Below are positions 22,001 through 37,000 of a stretch of 64,000 nucleotides of DNA, piece after piece. The stretch comes from Eremophila alpestris peregrina (Eukaryota; Chordata; Aves; Passeriformes; Alaudidae), in assembly GCA_009792885.1 (NCBI GenBank), contig WMCF01000029.1:6776000-6839999 (forward strand). Direction: 5' to 3'. The notes beneath the pieces are model-generated. The model had not been told where the DNA came from. It did not search any database and worked only from the letters and a program-made list of their open reading frames with translations. The translations under genes and the position numbers were made by a program. Numbering within the stretch: the first letter of the stretch is position 1; every line of letters begins with the position of its first letter.

Positions 22001-25000
22001 AAATGAAGCAGAAGTAGCGATTGAAACAAACATTTTTAAGTGTATGTGCAAGCATGAGTTGTATGCTCTGATGTAGAGTAGTGTAGCACACTGTTTTTCA
22101 GCTTACTTAAATCTGGAGATTGCTCAGTGTTTGCTCAGGCCTGTGGCTCACTATGTGGCTAAGCTTTAGCAATGCAAAGTTGGCTTTTCTAAGTGCCTTT
22201 TGTGGTCTTTGTTAGATGTAGTTTATGCAACACTTTCTGATAACTTCTGGCATTTCATTAAATGTAATTTGGGGCAGGGGGGAAATGTGGCAATCATCAG
22301 ATGCTGAAAGCTTAGTGAGGGTGCCATGTGATTCTGCTCTGTGCTTCTTAGGTAGGATGTGATGTCTTGTAGCTGAAGTACTCTGTGAACCTTAACATAT
22401 TGCATGGAAATGACATATCTGAAATGTCCAGGGAAGATTTTGAAACATAAAATAAGCAAAGGCAAAACATTATACAATTTGAATATAAATAGTATTAATA
22501 TTGCCTTGAGAAGTGTGTGCACGTGGAATAGCTTGTCCTTATGTAGGAGAACAATGCCAGTCGCATATTTGAAAATGTCTTTGAAAGTTTTTTGTGTCAT
22601 AATCCTCTCAACGATTGGAAGGAGCTATGTCCCCTACACACCTATTTCTACTAAAAGTTTGGTAACTTTTAGGACAGCATGAATTACCTATTTAGGTATC
22701 ACAACAATTATGTAAGTAAATGTTATATAACCATTTTATTACTTAGACGTATCCAAACTGATCTGCAGAAAAGAGGTAGAGTAAAAAATTCTAGTTACAA
22801 ATTCTTAGTGTTAGGTTCTCATAAAAATGGCCTTTTTCAGAGGGGCTGGGCACAGTAGGCTCGTGCTGCTATGCCCTCCGTTATTGAGAGGCTGCAGTGG
22901 TGGTGGCTGCTCTGGGGGCTGGCATGGCCCTTCAGCCGTGCTGTGCTGTCCTGCTGCCGAGCTGCCCGTCCGTATGGCCGCACTTGGCACGGCTTGCTCG
23001 GGCAGGCTGGTGCGGGCCGCGGGGCGCTGCGGGGCCGCGGATCCCTTCCTGCGGCACCTGTGGGATCGCAGCCTGGAGCTGTGCCCGGCACAGCAACAGC
23101 CCCGCTCCCAGGGGCTGCAGCGAACCTGGCTCGGGGAGGCGCTGGGGCCGTGCAGTGGCAGCACACGCTGTCGGGCTGTCGTGTGGCAGGTTCGGGAAGC
23201 TGTTCCTGACACGCCACGGGGTACTTATTTGCAAAGAATATTAATTGTTTTTTGTCAAAGCTGCTTGAAGCTACCCTTACCTCTCTGGAACACTGTGTTC
23301 GGAGGAGTTGTGTGTTTTAGATAAACATGTTTTGAGACTATAAGTCTTATATAACACTTATTATATAAGCCATTAGAAATTTTCTTGGACCCCTTTGATA
23401 TTCATAGTATTTTTGGAAGTGTTATCTTCTGTGCATGACTGTATCCCTTAATTTTTTAAGCCCTTCTGTGGTGTGGAAGAATATAGTGGAAAATTAGTAT
23501 TATGAAGTTTTGGGGTTTGTAGTCTAATCTATTGAAACGATATAAGTTTTATTAGACAATCTATTCCACATGAAAATTTGTTTACCACTCTTATCTTTTA
23601 ATTAAAATGTGCCTTAACTGTATGTCATGCTGGAATTGTGTGAGAAGGATTAAGTTTCCCACTCCTGAGTGTAGCAAATAAAATGTAGCTAGAGTTAGAA
23701 AGAGCTATCAGGGCAAAAGGCCAGGAACCTGGAGTAGAGGGGTACAGGAAATGGGTGGGAGTTCAGGAAATGCATTTTTCCTAAAATGTGGAATTGATGT
23801 AAAATCTAGCAACAAAACATTGAAACCTGTTGAGAAGATGTGTCCCTCAAAATAATAGATTGTTACGGACAACCACACCTTCTGCTGCTGTTGCTTACAT
23901 TGTTTTCTTCTGTTGATGTATCTGGATAACGACTGTGGTTCTGTATGGTGTTTTGCTCTCCCTTAAATTCTAAGGTATTTTTCTCTCCCATTTCCTCTTT
24001 GCTGTACATTTCCTGTCACTTAAGTGCTTGCAATGAAGCTCTGAACAGCTGGGAAACGTCATGTTCTCTCTATATCCTTAAGTCAGCTCTTTTCAGAAGT
24101 ACTTGAAAACTGTGTTGGAACCCCATTAGCCCACTTTAAAGGTGTGATCAAAGTCCCCCTACACATGTCAGCCCTAAAATTATGCCATGAAGTAAACAAT
24201 TAACTTTGCTTAGCATTTAATCAAGCAGTTAATTTTGAGATGTAGCTTGCTAAAATACCCAGCTTTGAGAGATCCTAGAGATACAAGTAAAAACACTTTG
24301 CTTTTTCTGCAGTAAAAAAATAAATGGCTAGTTTTACAGTTGTGAGGGAAAGTTCAATTTGTTAACCAGTGATATGAATAATATGTTGTGCTATTTGTAC
24401 ATAGAAATATAGATAAGCCATGTAATTGTGCTTTAGGGTGGTGTTTGTCATATAAGCATGCTTCTAGGGGTTCCAAATGTGGTGCAGAGCAGAAACCCCC
24501 GAGCAATGCTGGCTGAGCTGATACAAATGGTTTAAATAAATAATAAAAAGAGCTAACTTCAGTCCTGAAAGAATCATCACAGGAGCCCAGTTAACAGCTG
24601 AGGGAGCAGTGCTAATTTTCCTTCATATTGTACTTGCACATCTGTGCTGTAGCACTTCAGGCAGGGCTGGTGGGGTGATGCTGTTCTGTGATGAGCTTTA
24701 GGAGCTGTGATGAGCCCTGGCTCAGGGATGTGCACAGCTAGTGTTTGCTAAGACTTGAATGCTGCCAGTCCCAGCTGGGAGTTTAAGAAGCAGCTTTTTG
24801 AACTTGTAGTCCTATTGTTTACATGGCTCAATACACTACGTGAATACTCAGTATGAATGTTGTGAACAGGATCAAAGAGTATGAAAGCAGGTACCATTAG
24901 TTTTGGGAAGAGTCAAGTTCTGTTTGTTATAATCAGTTGTTAATTCATTTAATACTTCTAAAAAATCGTGCCTGTGCATGCATGCCTGATTTGTCTTCTT

Positions 25001-28000
25001 TAATTCCTTTCCCAGATCACAGTACTACCAGCTTCTTTATATGCCCACTATCTCTGGGTTGATCAATGCATGGCATATGTCAACTCTAACCCAAGTAGGG
25101 ACATATTTCTTAGAGTATAAATAACAAAGCCACATTATCTTGGGTCTCCTTCTTCTTCCAAATTTAATGAAACTTCTTGTGAATTCTTATATTTAGCACA
25201 TTTACCTTTTGTCAAATATAATAAAAATTGGTAAGACAGATGTAGCCCAATCACACCTCATTTTCCCTGCGAAGTTATTCAGATAACTCAGTTTTCATAC
25301 TGAAAACCCTCTCCATCACAATGTGAACAAATGTGTTGCCATACTGTATATTTGAGTTTGGGGTGATGCAATCAAAGGCTTTATGTATATTGCTCTTCCG
25401 TCTCCTGGTTCTCTACTTCTTCCTTCTTCTCCACAACCAGAAAAGTAGGTGGAACCTATTGAATCTCAAACATGAGGTAACAGTCTCACGTCATGCCTTT
25501 CTGTATGTGTCAAGGACAGCAGTGATCAGTATTGAGGAACTTGATTTTAAAAAAATACCTTTTCTAGTCTTTGAATGGCAAGATGTTGGGGGGTGATAGG
25601 ATGAAAAAATTAAAAACTGAAGAGAGCTTAAAAATCAACCCCCAAGACAAACCAACCCCAAACCGCAGAAAAATAAAATTCACATTTATGCAGAGAAAAA
25701 TTGAGTGCACTATGTTTAAAGTCTGTATCCTCCTGTGCTATTTCTTCAGATTGCCAGAAGCATGTCTTTGTATGTGTTTGTGCTTTGGCTGTTGCATGTC
25801 TTCCTGCAGTAAATGGAAGTGTTCAACCAAAATGTTTACCTAGGATGCTGAAAGAGATGAGAATGCAGGAAGCTTTTAGCTCTGCCAAGGTGGTTGGATT
25901 TAGCAGGTGATAATAGTGGGAATAGATCAGGGAAGAGGGGAATGGAATCTTCACCACAGAGTTCTGTGTGTCTGGTCTGCTCTTTGTGGAGTTAAACCAA
26001 ACCCTTGGAATGTGAACGTGGGATGAGAGGCTGGGAGGTTATTTCCTTGTACCTGCACAAGCCTTTGCCTTCCCTGTCACAGCAGCTACTGACACTAGAT
26101 CCTTTGTAGACTTTTTCTGTATTCAGGAACTTTTTGAGCTAATATTCAGTTAAGAATTTTAAAGAAGATAGGAAGTCAAAGACTTGAGGAAGATGAAGTT
26201 TTCTAAACAGTCCCAGTCTGTTAAATCTGAGTGCTTGTAGCTGAGCCACTGCAGCAAGTGGTGTGAGCTCCTGTGAAGTGGAAGGGGGATGCTGGAGAAG
26301 TGTTTTGGAGGGAGAAGGGAGCACTATGTAGAGATGTGCAGGGGGAGAAAGTGCTGTGTGCATGTGGTTTCTCTGAAAGCCAAAATGCCTTTTTAACCTC
26401 TTCTTGTGGCTGCTGTTTAGAGGTTCAGTATGCTAATGGCCTTATAAAGTGGTGAGGGAAATGTAATCAGAAGTCTTCTGTCTAGAAATACCATACTTTT
26501 TAAATTGTAGTGTTTTGGTGTTTAAAGAGAATATGCTTTTACTTTGACAGATTAAATTGCCACCAATGATGGAAATCATAACGGCTGAACAGCTGATGGA
26601 ATACTTAGGTTAGTAATTGAAATAAATCGCTTTCACTTGTTTGTTGTGCTTTGTAGTGCATAGAACTGTGTTGTTTATTTACTATTTTATTCAGCTTTTT
26701 ATTTGAGTCAAGAAAACTACTTACAGTATTCAGTTACTCATGCTTTTCCTTAACTGTTTTTAGAAGTTTTCTGCACTGCTTTCCAAAGTGATCTAGTTGA
26801 TGCTGTTGGTATGGCTTCGTACACCAACACATTGACAGATTTAAAATTATTCATGTCTCTTACAGTATTGCTTTATTATAGTTGACAAATGACAGAATGT
26901 AGGAAGCCAACTCTGTCTTTAATTGTCTATAGTAACTCTAATCCTTGGGAGTATAATCCAATTGAATAACAAGAAAAAATAATGTAGTCCTCACAGTGAT
27001 TGGGGTCTCATTTGCAGACACTACTCTGGTATCATATTCAGTGTTCAGCAAAAGTGCAGCTCTTTGTATCTGACAGGGCTGGAACTTTAATCCCCCTGAT
27101 GATCCAGGTATTAAAAGTGCGGTTGTGACAGTACTTAAGCTGAATGTATTTTCCCTTTCCTTGTAGCCTGACTAATATAAAATGTTTGAACTTAATAGAC
27201 TAGGTTTGATTTTTCTTAAGCAGGAGAAAAAACCCTTACTATATTTTCCTTATTTTTGCTTGTAAAGAATGTAGCTTGTTGTTTTCAGAAGCAAATTGCT
27301 GACTCTTCTGGTTGAAGAAAAAAGTTACCTGCATAATTTTCCCAAAAAAAAAAATCTTGCTCCCCATGTCTGAACATTACTTTATAATCGCCTTGATGAC
27401 ACAATACTGTCTGAAGTCACTACATAATTCCAGTTGTCTAGATGTACATTCTTTCTTGAAGGCATATTTTAGCTTCTGGAATTATCTTACTAAACTGAAT
27501 AATAAAATTGTGTTCAAATTATTTAGGTTCCTATTCACTCAACAGGATTAGCAGTTACAGTTCTTCTACAGCTTAAAAAAACCACAGAAACCAACAACAC
27601 AGCCTTCAACCACTTTCAAGTTATATGAGTATAAACTAGAGAACTTATAACGATATTTTTCTGAGTTCAGTAGTGGAGCAAGGGAATAAGTACAAAAACA
27701 TTGAAATAAAATCTGGAAAGTGGATACTAGTTTCTAAAGATGTTATAAGTGTGTTGATTAACTATTAACTAATTTATTACTTTTGTGTTGTGGTTTAAGC
27801 CCAGGCAGCCCCTTGCTTACTGCCCTCCCAGTGAGATCAGGTAGAGAATGGGGAGGGTAAAAGCCAGGAAACCTGTGGGTTAAAGACTCAATATAGGGAA
27901 AGCAGAGCAAAACAGGGAATTAATTCACTGCTTCCCACAGGCAGACAAGTGTTCAGCCATCCCCAGGAGAGCAGCACCCTGTCCCATGTGTAACTTGGGA

Positions 28001-31000
28001 AGACAAACACCATCACTCCAAGTGTTCCCCCTTCCTCCTTCTTCCCCCCACTTCATATACTGGGCGTGATGTCACGTGGTCTGGAACATCCCTTGTGGTC
28101 AGTGGGGTCTCCTGTCCTGGCTGTGTCTCCTCCCAGCCCCCTGTGCACCTCCAGCCCTCACCAGTGTGCCCTGTGAAAAGCAGGAAGGGCCTTGGCTCTG
28201 TGTGAGCCCTGCTGAGCAATAACAAAAACATCTCTGTGTTATCAGCCCTGTGTTCAGCACAGATCCAAAGCACAGCCCCACACCAGCCACTGCAAACAAC
28301 ATCAACTATACTCCAGTCAAAACCAGCAAAAGTTTTATAGAATTGCTGGTGTATAAAGCATGCCAAAACACTCACACTATCAGTCAGGCTAAGTGGTTGC
28401 CTTTTTAAACTGTGTACAGAATTACATACCTTACTGTGAACAGTTTGACCTTTTTATATTTTTAAGCTGAGGCCGAAAGGGAGATCACTTTTTGAATAAT
28501 GAAGAGAATGGTATAATACCCCAAGAGATTACAAAATGTTGCTTTAGTAACAGTGTTGGCCATTTGAATTTTATTTCTTAATATGATCTTATTAAGTTTT
28601 TTATATTCATATTTTACTCCATAATTATAATTCAGGTTATAAAACAATGTGATCTCATTAATTTGGTGGAAAACTTCAGTTGTGGTATTTATTATCAGTC
28701 AGCTTCAGTCAGAAATATTCATAGAAATGTTGAAGCTTTGATTGTGGAATAAATTTAATTTCATTTTTGCTTTCTTTTAGGAGACTACATTCTTGATGCA
28801 AAACCTAAAGAGATATCAGAAATTCAGCGACTTAATTATGAGCAGGTAAGGAGCTGCTCCTAAAACACTGTTCCTTATGTCTGAGGCAACTAAAATTACA
28901 TTTCTCACCTAGGGTTTATCACCTTGTTAAAAACCAAAAGCATATAGACCATTGTTTGTAGTTTGGTTTTGCTGGGCTTGATGTAGAGTAATAATTTTAT
29001 ATATGTGCTGTTAGTGAAGAAAAGTTCAGTATTTATTAACACAAGACACCTTTTTTCCCCCCCTGTTACAAGCATAATGAAGTAAAATGGGTTTTATTGA
29101 AGAACTGTAACACAAAGGTATAAATAAAAGCACATACCAAGGTGGTTGCTTTTTGAAGTCTTCTGTTACATGTCCTTCAGTTGCTCTGTGTGTGGTGCCT
29201 GCCAGAATTTCTCTGAGGATGTAACTGAGTAAGAGAGATCTGTGTAATCGTGATGGACAAAAAGAGGTTGATGCCATGTTATGGAAGGCAGTATTATTTG
29301 CACTGGCCACTATGTCATGTCATCACATAAGTCTTTCTATACTAAAGATAATGATACTAGTTTTAGAACTTACTGATTCAGTCTATATTTTCTGAACTCT
29401 GTCTGTAGTCATAGCTGGCTTTTTGTTGCTCATGGAAAAATTAATTAGAATTTTTTAATAGGCGTAAGGTTTCAAGGTAGTTCTGTTTATTCTTAGGTCA
29501 TTTTTTCCCGTTCTCATTCAGTGTTAAAAACCAAATCAAGTAACTTGAGATTGATTTGTATCAGATTATAGGAATTACTTTTGTAGTAACAAAATTGGCT
29601 ATTTTTTCCCACACAATTCTGTGCTGTAGGAGGTTATAGCTATAATTAGCTTTACAGGAGGGTGATGAAAACTATTATGCCTGGTGAAAGTACAACCTCT
29701 ATAGCTTTCTTATGCTCAAATATATGGGTTTATAACATAAATGTCACATGTCTTACGTTACTAACTGTGTAATTTCAAAGAAGCCTTCTGTTCTAGAAGT
29801 CTTCTAAGTTGTTTTGAAGGTGTGGAAATAGCTAAAGTAGAAGTAACAATGTTGAAATTGTAGTGAGGAACTTCTGTGGTTTTCTGGTCCATTTGATGTA
29901 ATCCTGCTTTGTTAGCAAAGTAAACATTAAAAAATCAATGCAGCAATTGTCTGTAGATGTATGATCTGAATTTGTAGACAGCTAATGCTGACTTACTATG
30001 GACTTGTTATTCATTTGGCAGAGTAAGATTTTGGCAACATTTCTTTCAAAACATCTCGGATGGGTTTTTATGTTTGATAGCTGGTCCCTACTAATGACAT
30101 GCACTTCTTAGGGTGCTTTGGTTAGCTTTTAAACTGTTAAACACTTAAAAGTTGAAGAAAAGAAGAAACAATTAGATACAGGTGATTGGAGGGAGATTCT
30201 TATATTTCATATATCTTCTGGCACAATGTGTAATGTGAATGTGCATTGAAACATTTGTTAAGGTAATTTACCCTTTTTTTCTTTTTAGTTTTGAAGTGTT
30301 GAGTTGATAAGTACTAAATAATGAATGGTTACAAGAGTAATCACCAAGTATACAAAGCTCTATTGGGTCATCTGTTCTTTTTTTTCTTTCTGCTGTCAGA
30401 ATATGAGTGATGCAATGGCAATTCTGCATAAGTTGCAGACAGGTCTGGATGTCAATGTGAAGTTCACAGGTGTCCGAGTATTTGAGTACACACCTGAATG
30501 CATAGTGTTTGATCTTCTTGATATCCCCTTGTACCATGGATGGTTAGTGGACCCTCAGGTAACTTACTCTGTTTCACTTATTAAAAAAAGTTACTCTGAA
30601 TGTTACTGGTGGGAGGGGAGGTATTTCCAAATTTTAACAAGTCAGTGAAGAATACCATAATGGATTTTTTAAATCTAGTCAGAAAAATTGAGGTGTGAAT
30701 ACAGACTGTGTGTTTTTTAGTGCAGGGACTTTGCAGAGCTTGGATCTATAGTCAAACTCCTTTAAAAGCCTTCTATGACTCTGTAAAGGAGAGTTGTTTT
30801 TCTGAGGGAAGTTGCAATTTCCCCAGATAGGGTGTCCTATCATTTCATCATTTTTGAAAGCTTATTAGAGAACACTTGGAAGGAATACAAAGTTACTTTC
30901 CTCCTTCTTTTAATTCTTATTTATTAGTCACTGGTATTGAGAAATGAGGATGGTGGAACTGGTTGGAGAGAACTCATCTTTAGCGAACATGTAATTTATT

Positions 31001-34000
31001 TTTAATTATATTAACTAATAAACAACAAAGTGGTATTATTTACTTAGGGGGAGACTGGTGAGTTTTGCTGAAATAATTAATGCTTAAGAGTTTTTCTTTT
31101 CATGCCTTGTTGGTGAGAGTTGCTGTTCTCTTACCCTGGCCCAGCTGATCCAACTCATGCCATGTTCTCCATCTGCCGTAGCTTTTGATGCTAACTGATG
31201 GATTTAAAATAGGATCTGAGCTAGCAAAATGTGCAACACTCTGGGCTTAAAATGTTTTGGCCTAGATTTTTTTAAGGGGATAACATCCTTTCTTTATTGA
31301 ATTCCTATTGTCTTACTAATAATTGCCACTGGCTTGCAGTTGTTCCTCTCAAAGGTAAATTCTCCATGTTGTTCTTCCTGCTGCAGGTTGCTGACATAGT
31401 AAAAGCAGTTGGTAACTGCAGTTACAATCAGCTGGTGGAGAAGATAATTTCTTGTAAACAGTCAGAAAACAGTGAACTGGTTAGCGAAGGTAGGTAATGT
31501 TTTTCTGTATTTTATCGAAGTATGTGCTCTGCCAAATCTGAGTTACATATTTTCCATGTGGGTCATGCTGAATAGAGATACAAGTGGGAAGAGCTGCATT
31601 CTGTGTGCTGAGCTGTTTTCCCTGGGCAGGCACACAGCACTGGGCTTGTCTTCTCAGCTTCTCTGATACATTCTCTTGATCTACTCAATACACTTTTTCA
31701 AAAGCTGGCAAGAACTTCCCTTTTGTGGCAGCATTCAGATTTCAACTAAGCTGTGTATTACCTCCTATAATTAGAATATGAATTATATACTCCATTACAA
31801 CAATGAAAAGCATGAGTAATATTAGAAGTGGATATAGCATTTCTGAACATGGGGAGGTTTGTTGACAATGCTGTGGTTTTAGAACTTTGAAACTTGGCCC
31901 CTCTCTGATTGTGTTCCCTAAGGCTTGTGGCAATGTGGGGATGTAGGGGAGAGATGGGAAAAGTACTGCTATTGTTACCAGGTCTTATATTAGCAAGTGT
32001 GTAATAGATACACGTAACAGTATGTGTTGCTTTTGTAGGGTTTGTAGCTGAGCAGTTCCTAAATAACACAGCTACACAATTGACGTACCATGGACTGTGT
32101 GAGTTGACTTCAGCTGTCCAGGAAGGAGAACTTTGTGTGTTCTTCAGGAACAACCATTTTAGCACCATGACCAAATACAAGGTACGTCCAGCATCTTTGT
32201 CTTTATTGTGGTGTTTTGTGTGCTCGTTTCAAAGCAAGTCATGCTTTTTCACTGTCTTGAAATAAAATTAAGTTCCAGGTTGTTATATGTAGTTATGGTT
32301 TACAGTGAATGTAAGGTCTGCAGCAAATGTTACTTAGGAATTATTGATTACAGTGATTGAGACACTGGGATCTATTACTGCTTTAAATCTTCTTGTAGCC
32401 TTTCCCTTGATGCTCAGTTTATTCCCTGTGTTAACTCTTTGTGATTGTGTATAGTTACGTACACTTCTTACATGGCTTCAATTTTCTTGCAGTTTGTGGT
32501 TGGCATAATAAGGTTAATTTAATTAATTTCTTGTTTCTGAGGATCTAAAAGTTTGCGTTACATTTGGGCCAGAAGATGAACAGGTCCATGTGCAAAATGC
32601 CAAACGTTTGGAGAAGTTGAGATGAGCTACAATATTGGTTCCCTTTTAAAAAAATTCTCTTCCCTAACAATTATTTTTTATCTGTATCTGGGGAAGCAAA
32701 ATGGCAGCAATTGTGAAAGAAGGATACAAAAAGCAAATATCAGCTTGGTTAGTGCTTCTGGGACTCCTTCCTGTGTGGAATGGAGAATCTGGCTTGGCAA
32801 GTTTACATTCATTTACAGAGCATTTTCATGCTAAAACAACTTTACTTTTGCTCTGATGGTAGTGTATGAGTTTTTACCCTTGAAGAGAACTCTTAAAATT
32901 ATGTTTTGGTTATCTGTTATTAAATAAGACTTTAATTTCATGTGCACTTGTACTTATGAATAATGGTAATAAAAGCAAAAAAACAAGAGGTGTGTTACGT
33001 GCAAAAAAAGTTAGGAAACCACAGATTATGCCATTACATGATAATGTCATACAACTCATGTGAATGACACTTCCATTTGTCACTATTAGTCCCTTTTTTC
33101 TCCCTGTGTTAATCTTGACTGTCAGTGCTAATCTTTGACATTTTGAGTAACTACTCATAGACTGAGCTGAAGGTCTGAACAGTCCCCATAAATAATGATT
33201 AACTCTACAAGCAGGCAACACATTTGGTTTTTTGATTAGAGTTCTGAGATGTGTTTTAAATCTGTGCATGCAATGCACAGATGGTCTTAAAGCAGTAAGG
33301 CAAGTAAAAGGATATTTCTCCTCCCTTCCTCCATTTAAATGACCAAAAGCTATTAAATATATCTCTGTGTGGTCAAATATTATACACTTCCTGATGCAGC
33401 TCCTTTAAATCACAATTTTGGGCATAGTTTTTCTGCTCTCTGCTTTTCTAAACTTAGTTTTTGGATTAGCTGGTGGTAGCTTGTGAAGCAAGCCTGTACA
33501 CTGTTTTATGCTTTTATTATGGAATGGGGAGTGAAGAATAAACCCCAACCTCAACATAGTTTGGTTGCAAAAATGAAAATAGTAGAAGTACAGCTGTACT
33601 TTCTGGGTACAAATGGTATGTAGAGGTGCAGGATACCTCTTTGTTTGAAGGCTACTCCTGGTAAAATACCTAAATCCTCCTGGAAATAATGCATTTTTGT
33701 GATATTATTAAAGCTTTTAAAATCTAAAGTATTATTTGTATTAAATAGTCAGTGAGTATGACTTTGACATGTGTATTATACAGATCAGTTTTGTAAAACC
33801 CAGGCTCTTTGTAGTCCTTTGCAGCCCAGTATTTAGATTAAAGGCCAGAACCTGGTGTGTGTTTGTCTGTGCTTTATCAGCTCCATGCTTGTAAACATGT
33901 ACTTCTCAGCTGAGATCCTTTTTCCTTATAAAAAATAAAATGCAACACTTCAATGAGTTAAATATCATTAGCCAATATTAATAATACAGAACACGTTAAG

Positions 34001-37000
34001 GTAGTGACGAAGAATCTGTGTCTTGAGTTTCACCTGTAAGAACTAAGTACAAGTCCTTAGAAATATGAAGTTATTTTAAAATATTTGAAGAAGAATGTTG
34101 TTTGTATATTTTAGGTTTGCTGCTGCTAAGTCACAGTGGTTTTAATCTTCCGCTTTTTGAGAATTCTTAGACTTCTGAAATGCTAAGTTTTGAAATAGAG
34201 GCCATTATTGTTTTTCACAATAATTACGGGGACCTCTCTTGCAGTGAGTGTTTAATTTCTGTGTTATTTACAGGATTTAGTTCCTGAGATTATTGCTTGT
34301 AAACAGTGATCACTTTGATCTGGATTTTTGCTGAGTGGTACATGACAGAATTTGAGATATCAAGAAACTTTTTAATAAAGACAGAAAATAATTTTTAAAG
34401 GCCAGCAGTAACTCTCTTGCCTGCTTCTAACCTACCCAGCTGTTTGCAGTAGCTGCACATCTATAGGGTCTTTTGTATCAAGTCAGAAATAGATTTAACT
34501 TGGGCTTTTAGCCAAGATAGCTATCCAGAACTTTTTAGACCTCCAGGATACTCATGAGTGCCAAATGCATTGTTGCTACAGAGCTGGGATTTTTTATCCA
34601 ACTGTTTCACTCTTTCCATCTCCTGGGTTTAATGCTTGCTCTGCAGATGGAGTTTCCTCACAGTTTCAGCAGTAGTCAGCAGTAGCTGGACTGTGGAGAA
34701 AAGTCCATCCTTTGGGAAAACTGGAGATATATGCCAGGGAAAATGGAGGTGTAGAACTTCTAGGGCAAGAATGATGCAATTATTTTTTGTCTTTTTCTAA
34801 TACTGCCTTTCCCTCTTTCCCCTCCAAACCAATACATGGAAGTGTATAAATAAAGCAGCTATAAAGTTAATCAAAAGGGAATTACACATTTAATAAGTAA
34901 CATCCATGTAATAAAATAGGTGTATTTTTAGAAACACAGCTTGAGTAATTAGTGATTATTATTCTAATTAAGCTAATGCTTCAACTTTTATTTGGCAGTT
35001 TTAATGTACACCTGTTACAAGGACTTGTACACTGGGAATATTTTTTGAGTGCAGTGTGGGTTTTTTAAGGCTGATACTTCAGTGAAAGGACTTGGATTTC
35101 TGTACCTTGTCCATTTGCCCAAGTAATAAGTTTTCTACTTCCTGTCCCTATAATTGCATACTAATAGTCTTGGCTCATGTGATAATACAGTAATAATTTT
35201 CAGCAGTTAAAAATGTGATTTTATTTTTTTGCCTTTGCTTTTCATTATGCAGATAATAAATACATCAAATGATAATTCCCTAGATCAAGGAAAAACAGGA
35301 CTGTAAAGAGGGGATCAGTTTGGTAAGAAGATCTTAGTTCAGTTGGAACGTTTTTCCCACAGACTTGTTTGTAATAGAACCTGTGTTCTTTACTGAAAAG
35401 TATCAAGACACTTACCTGTTTGGATTTTTAAGTATGTGTGTTTTCTACTTTGTAAATGTTGTGTTTCTGCTTCAGAACTCAACAGATACTTTTATTCCAA
35501 TACAAAGTGTATTTCATAACAATAATTGCACTTTTTCCTTGGGCGTATAAGATTGACACAGTAGAGGCAATGAATACAACTGCTTAAAAACATGTTTATT
35601 TTTCAATTTCTTAGCAAGTGTACAATTCTTATGCTGAGGGTTACTCTGAATCCTATAGTATATACCTAATTTTAAAAATGTTTTCAATTTTAGTATATCT
35701 GAATGTTTTAACTGTTAGAGAAAATCAAAACATCACTCATCCATCAATTTAAAATACTTTCACAAAAACAAAGGGATCTGATCCAGAAGTCCAAGAGAAT
35801 AACGCTTAAAATGTTTTGTCTTTACTGTATGAAGCTATTGGACAGTTGTTTGGTTTTCTTTTTCAGTTTTCTGAATTGCTGGAAACTTGGTAATTGGCAT
35901 TAGAACAAGTAGTTTAAAAACATTAATCCTAATTATTTAATCTGATTATTAAATTATCCAAGGAAAGAAGGTCTAGTACCATCCCCTGTAGCCTGTATCT
36001 GTGCATTTCAGAGAGGCAGGGTTTTTTGTGCAAACCAGAAGACTGAGAGATCCTTGTTCAGGACAATAATCTTGCTTTATCCTCAGCTTTATTTCAAGGT
36101 TTTTTTATATGTGAAACTATAAAATCTGGGCATTGGTCTACAATATCTAAACATTGATTCTTAGGATAAATAATGAGTCATAACTTTGTTAAAGTAAACT
36201 GTGTCTACAATAGTTACACACTCAAGACTTTCTTTTATTGTTTTACTCCCTGTTGACTATGATTAGTAGTAGATACTTTTGCTGTCTATCATGTGCCGGA
36301 ATTTTGGGGGGCAGTGTTAACCCATGAGACTGGATATTTGTTAAAAAACACATTTAAAAACAAATCTTCAAGAGAAGCTGGTAATACTGTAGAAATGGTC
36401 AGTTAGGATTTTTCTGAGGGTAGAATCATTTTGTGAAGCATTGGTAGTGTTCTCTGTGAGGGGCATTTGAGAGCCATTTTTGTGTGCCTGAGGTGCCCGA
36501 GCTCGGTGTGCTCTGGGGCCGGCAGCAGCGGCACAGGCCCGGGCGGGTCCCTGTCCCTCGAGGGCGGGTCCCTGTCCCTCGGGGCCGGGTCCCTGTCCCT
36601 CGGGGCCGGGTCCCTGTCCCTCGGGGCCGGGTCCCTGTCCCTCGGGGCCGGGTCCCTGTCCCTCGGGGCCGGTCCCTGTCCCTCAGGGCGGTCCCTGTCC
36701 CTCGGGGCCGGTCCCTGTCCCTCGGGGCTGGCCCTGTTCCCCACAGCCAGGGCCGGCCCGGGATGTGGGAAGTGCCTGGGAAGGGCGGCTGCTTCCTGGC
36801 CCAGGCACGGCCCCGCTCGGTGCAGCCCCGCGGCTCCGAGGCAGCGCCAAGGTCAGAGGATAAAAAAGGCCTTTCCCGGATCATTCCTTGCCGGGGTCTG
36901 GGTGTGCCTGTGAATGTGGCCGGTGCCTTTAGCATTGGGAAGAGAACGTGCCTGGCATGAAAACCGTGCCTACAAAGCCAGTCTGTAGATAGGGCCTCTG

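Larger units (their letters stand above)
19022..26550 (+). other. MINDY2: MINDY2 intron 1
   Basis: The 7.5-kb intron holds a CR1 fragment at its start, a 20-bp palindrome (21938-21957) and a GC-rich block at 22820-23240 in otherwise AT-rich DNA. No further exon is recognised. Confidence 0.8.

Noticed and set aside
22811..23324. Multiple open frames in the GC-rich intronic block
   Set aside because: No frame resembles a known protein, and frames exist on both strands as composition predicts. Kept only as an unexplained GC-rich block.
28013..28375. 120-codon minus-strand open frame
   Set aside because: Lies almost entirely within the solo LTR and has no similarity to retroviral proteins that I can recognise.
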